Shown here one piece after another: positions 5,440-8,444 of a DNA stretch of 8,444 bases. The position numbers and the translations under genes were made by a program. Positions within the stretch are counted from its first letter, which is position 1. Each line of letters begins with the position of its first letter. Source of the stretch: Enterobacteriaceae bacterium UBA3516 (GTDB lineage Bacteria > Pseudomonadota > Gammaproteobacteria > Enterobacterales > Enterobacteriaceae); contig DFPL01000354.1 of NCBI GenBank assembly GCA_002377245.1, forward strand, positions 1-8,444, in the 5' to 3' direction. The notes beneath the pieces are model-generated. The model did not search any database. It was not told the origin of the DNA and was given only the letters and a program-made list of their open reading frames with translations.

Positions 5440-7385
5440 TTTTACAGCACTTGCTGGAACATAAAGACAATGCCTCCGTGCTACGGGCGTTCATCCCCCT
5501 ACCGCCTCCCTTCAGCCCCGTCCAGTTTGTCGAATTACGCCTCGGTGATACCCAGTTTTATCGTTGTTTTGATGATGGCAGCGATGAGTTTTGCGGCCAC
5601 GAATACGCTGGCGCGATCAGTGACAGCACTGCCCATGTGATTTTGCTTGCCGGTGAGACGCTGGCTGAACTGCGCTTTGTGCGTACCGACGGTGGTACCT
5701 TCTGCGACAAAGATAATACGATGTTTGCGTGGCTTGCCCGACTTGCCACACAGGGGCTGGAAGGCGACATCGCACGAGAGGGTCTGGAAACCAGCCTGAC
5801 GACGCTCCAACAGGAGCGTGACCATGACCGGGTACTGGTGGCTATCACCAACACCGTGCTCTCGCATCTGGATATTGATGAGCTGGTTATCGACGTATCA
5901 CGAGAAATACACCGTTTCTTTGGTGTAGATAACGTTAGCCTGGTACTGCGCGATGCCCTACGCTCCCGCCAGCTGATGTGGCACGCTACCGATTTCACCG
6001 CGGCGCAACCCGCCAGTCAGCATCATCCTTTACGCAGCGACAGCGCGCTGCTCGCGGGCGCGCTGAACGAAAATCATGCCTCTTTGCTGCAAAAGCAGGA
6101 TGACCCAGAGCAATGGCAAAACGATCCGCTGCTTCAGGCGTTATCGGCGCAAGGCATGGACGCAGTATTTATCCTGCCGCTGGCCTTTAGCCACCAGTCG
6201 ACGGGGGTGCTGGTGCTGGCGCATAGCGAAATGACGATATTCACGCCGCAAAATTGTCGATTACTTCGCCAGATTGCCGACAGAATTGGCATTGCCGTCG
6301 ATAATGCTGAGGCCTATCGTAAAGTCACCCATCTGAAAGAGAATCTTAAAAACGAGAACAGCAAACTTAACGAGCAGATTCTTTCTAATCAGAGCTTTGG
6401 CGACATCATTTATCAAAGTGACGCCATGCGTGATGTGCTCCAGCAGGTGGATATTGTCGCCCTCAGTGACAGTACGGTTTTGATTCTCGGCGAGACCGGC
6501 ACCGGGAAAGAAGTGATCGCCCGCGCGATTCATCAACTGAGCCTGCGCAAAGATAAGCCGCTGGTGAAGATTAACTGCGCTGCTATCCCCTCAAGCCTGC
6601 TGGAAAGTGAGCTTTTCGGTCACGATAAAGGCGCGTTCACCGGGGCCATCAATACCCATCGGGGGCGCTTTGAGATGGCCGACGGCGGCACGCTGTTCCT
6701 CGATGAAATCGGCGATATGCCCATTGAGCTGCAACCCAAATTACTGCGCGTGTTGCAGGAGAGAGAGATTGAACGCATCGGCGGCACTCGTACCATCCCG
6801 GTGAACGTGCGGGTCATTGCTGCTACCAACCGTGATTTGAAACAGATGGTGATTGACCGTGAGTTTCGTAACGATCTTTTCTATCGCCTGAACGTCTTCC
6901 CGCTGATGCTACCGCCGCTGCGCGACAGGCCGGACGATATTCCCCTGCTCGCCCGTTACTTCACCAAAAAATTGTCGCGCCGCCTGAACCGTTCCGTCGA
7001 CACCATTCCTGCCGAGGCCATGCGCCAGCTCATGCGTTACGAATGGCCGGGGAACGTGCGTGAACTGGAAAACATCATCGAACGTGCGGTATTGCTCTCC
7101 CGGGATAACACCCTGAGCCTGCACCTGAACGCCCAGCCCACCAGCATGGTACAGCCGGTGGCGCACGATCCGTTTCCCTTCCCGCTGCCCAAAGTGGCGG
7201 AGATGATGCACACCGACCCGCCTGAAAATGATGAAGAAGAGCGTCAGCGCATTATTCAGGTTCTGCGAGAAACCAATGGCATTGTTGCGGGTCCGCGCGG
7301 TGCTGCGTCTAAACTCGGTATGAAACGCACGACCCTGCTGTCACGCATGCAGCGCCTGGGTATCGCCGTGCGGGAAGTACTGTAA
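5436..7385 (+). CDS. hyfR: Sigma-54-dependent transcriptional activator HyfR (FhlA family)
   Basis: This 649-residue bacterial enhancer-binding protein would activate sigma-54 promoters of the hyf locus. Order of domains: an N-terminal sensory part with a GAF-like domain at about 130-295, a helical linker at about 296-320, an AAA+ domain at about 322-555 and a Fis-type helix-turn-helix at about 603-645. Key motifs are Walker A GETGTGKE (352-359), the sigma-54 contact loop GAFTGA (399-404), Walker B GGTLFLDEIGD (417-427), EWPGNVRELEN (536-546) and the HTH region around AASKLGMKRTTLLSRMQRLG. FhlA is about 692 and E. coli HyfR about 670 residues from memory; this protein starts about 22 residues later than E. 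coli HyfR, at the point where similarity begins. An in-frame TGA at 5412-5414 rules out a longer form from this frame. Start choice rests on that stop and on GGAAGG at 5419-5424. The AAA+ core is complete, so it should be active. Confidence 0.95.
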   Translation: MILQHLLEHKDNASVLRAFIPLPPPFSPVQFVELRLGDTQFYRCFDDGSDEFCGHEYAGAISDSTAHVILLAGETLAELRFVRTDGGTFCDKDNTMFAWLARLATQGLEGDIAREGLETSLTTLQQERDHDRVLVAITNTVLSHLDIDELVIDVSREIHRFFGVDNVSLVLRDALRSRQLMWHATDFTAAQPASQHHPLRSDSALLAGALNENHASLLQKQDDPEQWQNDPLLQALSAQGMDAVFILPLAFSHQSTGVLVLAHSEMTIFTPQNCRLLRQIADRIGIAVDNAEAYRKVTHLKENLKNENSKLNEQILSNQSFGDIIYQSDAMRDVLQQVDIVALSDSTVLILGETGTGKEVIARAIHQLSLRKDKPLVKINCAAIPSSLLESELFGHDKGAFTGAINTHRGRFEMADGGTLFLDEIGDMPIELQPKLLRVLQEREIERIGGTRTIPVNVRVIAATNRDLKQMVIDREFRNDLFYRLNVFPLMLPPLRDRPDDIPLLARYFTKKLSRRLNRSVDTIPAEAMRQLMRYEWPGNVRELENIIERAVLLSRDNTLSLHLNAQPTSMVQPVAHDPFPFPLPKVAEMMHTDPPENDEEERQRIIQVLRETNGIVAGPRGAASKLGMKRTTLLSRMQRLGIAVREVL

Positions 7386-7522
7386 TTCCTTATTTCCCCG
7401 GCTGTTAATTGTGAGCCTGGTAACGCTTTAATCATCGATCCATCTCCCTGCCTGGTACGCACTATGCATATGTCTGCGCGAGAGTGAGTTCGCCTTATTC
7501 GCGTAGAAATCAGGAGATATTC
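7386..7522 (+). promoter_or_regulatory. hyfR-focB intergenic region
   Basis: This 137-base gap is long for this operon and holds no gene. It contains a sigma-54 promoter match (annotated separately), a weak inverted pair CGCGA (7477-7481) / TCGCG (7499-7503) in the predicted leader, and the focB ribosome binding site AGGAGAT at 7512-7518. I see no factor-independent terminator after hyfR, so read-through from hyfR into focB is likely in addition to any local promoter. I found no obvious FhlA-type upstream site by eye. Confidence 0.6.
7453..7468 (+). promoter_or_regulatory. Sigma-54 (-24/-12) promoter for focB
   Basis: TGGTACG-CACT-ATGCA matches the sigma-54 consensus TGGCACG-N4-TTGCA at all but two positions, and the GG (7454-7455) and GC (7466-7467) are exactly 12 bases apart as required. 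Transcription would start near 7479, about 44 bases before the focB ATG. The gene just upstream encodes a sigma-54 activator, HyfR, which makes local activation by HyfR or FhlA plausible. The match is seen in the sequence; the use of the promoter is inferred. Confidence 0.62.
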
Positions 7523-8380
7523 ATGGATACCAGCAATGCGTTTGATCTGCGGCTTCCCGCAGAAATGGCCAAAGTTGCCGAACAGGCAGGTTTATATAAA
7601 GTCAGCAAGAAAAAAGAATTGTCCTTCTTTCTCGCCGTGACGGCGGGGGTATTTATTTCGATTGCGTTCGTTTTTTATATCACCGTGACCAGTGGCCCCG
7701 CGCCGGCTACTGCCCTGGCAAAACTGGCAGGAGGCGTGTGCTTCTCTCTGGGGCTCATTCTGGTGGTGGTGTGCGGTGCCGATCTCTTTACCTCCACGGT
7801 GCTCACCGTGATGGCGAAAGCCAGCGGCCTGATAAGCTGGGGGCAGCTCATCATGAACTGGATCGTGGTCTATCTGGGTAACCTTGTCGGTGCACTGTTC
7901 TTTGTCGCGTTAATTTGGTTCGCCGGGCAATATATGAACGGCAACGGCCTGTGGGGCCTCAACGTATTACAAACCGCCGACCATAAAATGCATCACACGT
8001 TTATTGAAGCGGTGTGTCTTGGCACGCTCTGTAATTTAATGGTGTGTCTGGCGGTGTGGATGAGTTATTCCGGCCATACGCTGACGGATAAGATTATGGC
8101 GATGCTGCTGCCCATCGGCATGTTTGTCGCCAGCGGCTTTGAACATAGCATCGCTAATATGTTTCTTATTCCATTGGCTATTGTTATTCGCTATTTCGCC
8201 CCGGACAGTTTCTGGACGGCGGTGCATTCATCAGCGGAGAGTTTCCCGGCGTTAACCGTTGGCCATTTTATTACCGCCAATCTTATCCCGGTCACCCTCG
8301 GCAATATTATTGGCGGCGGCTTACTGGTGGGCGTGACCTACTGGATTATCTATTTACGTAATCAGAATAATGGGCACTGA
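7523..8380 (+). CDS. focB: Formate channel FocB (FNT family)
   Basis: This 285-residue inner-membrane protein of the formate/nitrite transporter family (E. coli FocB about 282 residues) should carry formate across the inner membrane, supplying or relieving the formate hydrogenlyase. Six hydrophobic segments are visible between residues about 36 and 277. Family signatures are AGVFISIAF (41-49), CGADLFTST (84-92) with the segment that forms the broken helix and omega loop, the MHHTF (156-160) stretch and ASGFEHSIANMF (203-214). Thr90 and His208 correspond to the gating and proton-relay residues Thr91 and His209 of FocA. ATG 7523 is preferred over an in-frame GTG at 7484 because AGGAG (7512-7516) is 6 bases upstream and the product then begins MDTSNAFDLRLPAEM, parallel to E. 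coli FocB. The nearby hyf genes favour FocB over FocA or NirC. Confidence 0.93.
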   Translation: MDTSNAFDLRLPAEMAKVAEQAGLYKVSKKKELSFFLAVTAGVFISIAFVFYITVTSGPAPATALAKLAGGVCFSLGLILVVVCGADLFTSTVLTVMAKASGLISWGQLIMNWIVVYLGNLVGALFFVALIWFAGQYMNGNGLWGLNVLQTADHKMHHTFIEAVCLGTLCNLMVCLAVWMSYSGHTLTDKIMAMLLPIGMFVASGFEHSIANMFLIPLAIVIRYFAPDSFWTAVHSSAESFPALTVGHFITANLIPVTLGNIIGGGLLVGVTYWIIYLRNQNNGH

Positions 8381-8387
8381 GGAGAAT

Positions 8388-8418
8388 GGTTTCCCTCTCC
8401 CTGAGGGCTGAGGAATCC
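8388..8418. repeat. Imperfect inverted repeat after focB
   Basis: CCCTC (8393-8397) and GAGGG (8403-8407) can form a 5-bp stem with a 5-base loop, and TTCC (8391-8394) can alternatively pair with GGAA (8412-8415). No T-run follows on either strand, so it does not qualify as a canonical terminator. It could still contribute to transcript ending or stability. The remaining bases to the window end (to 8444) hold nothing I can assign. Confidence 0.25.
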
Positions 8419-8444
8419 CCATTGATATTACGTTTTACAGCGAT

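Noticed and set aside
5327..5464. A 45-codon frame before hyfR whose product has a hydrophobic stretch and an LEGC sequence resembling a lipobox.
   Set aside because: Its ATG at 5327 has no Shine-Dalgarno, the lipobox has an atypical Glu, and it runs 29 bases into hyfR out of frame. The 22-codon frame in the same DNA has far better signals.
7484..7522. A GTG at 7484 as an upstream focB start adding 13 residues.
   Set aside because: It lies just past the expected sigma-54 transcript start, lacks a ribosome binding site, and ATG 7523 has AGGAG at ideal spacing and family-consistent length.
8388..8418. Rho-independent terminator after focB.
   Set aside because: The stem is short and imperfect and there is no T-run on either strand; kept only as a low-confidence inverted repeat.

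Overview
The window carries the downstream two-thirds of a hydrogenase-4 (hyf) operon from a member of the Enterobacterales. It starts inside hyfE and runs, all on the + strand, through hyfF, hyfG, hyfH, hyfI, hyfJ, the regulator hyfR and the formate-channel gene focB, then ends 64 bases past focB. The order and products match the E. coli hyf locus. The proteins diverge clearly from those I remember from E. coli (length differences, substitutions, a different HyfR N-terminus, a rebuilt hyfJ-hyfR junction), so this is probably another enterobacterial genus. Coding DNA is moderately GC-rich. I cannot name the genus from sequence alone.

Layout. Positions 1-5209 are a tightly packed block in which gene ends touch or overlap: hyfE/hyfF are 4 bases apart, hyfF/hyfG overlap as GTGA with a GTG start, hyfG/hyfH are 10 bases apart, hyfH/hyfI overlap as ATGA, and hyfI/hyfJ overlap by 14 bases. 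HyfE and HyfF are membrane subunits, HyfG is the NiFe large subunit fused to a NuoC-like domain, HyfH is a ferredoxin-type subunit, HyfI is the small Fe-S subunit and HyfJ is a HycH-like accessory protein. Positions 5210-5435 break this compactness. The first 100 bases are only about one-third GC and hold short repeats and possible promoter elements. They are followed by a 22-codon open reading frame with a perfect Shine-Dalgarno sequence whose stop overlaps the hyfR start. HyfR (5436-7385) is a sigma-54-dependent activator of the FhlA family. A 137-base gap then holds a good sigma-54 (-24/-12) promoter match ahead of focB (7523-8380), an FNT-family formate channel.

How the parts fit. HyfE-I with HyfA-D (outside the window) form a Complex I-like membrane-bound formate hydrogenlyase module. 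FocB would move formate across the inner membrane to or from it. HyfR would switch on sigma-54 promoters of the locus. Maturation needs proteins not encoded here, including the endopeptidase that trims HyfG.

This is a known type of system. I see no undescribed system, mobile element, RNA gene or CRISPR array. The least ordinary points are the short leader ORF coupled to hyfR, the AT-rich regulatory-looking gap before it, and the separate sigma-54 promoter candidate for focB.
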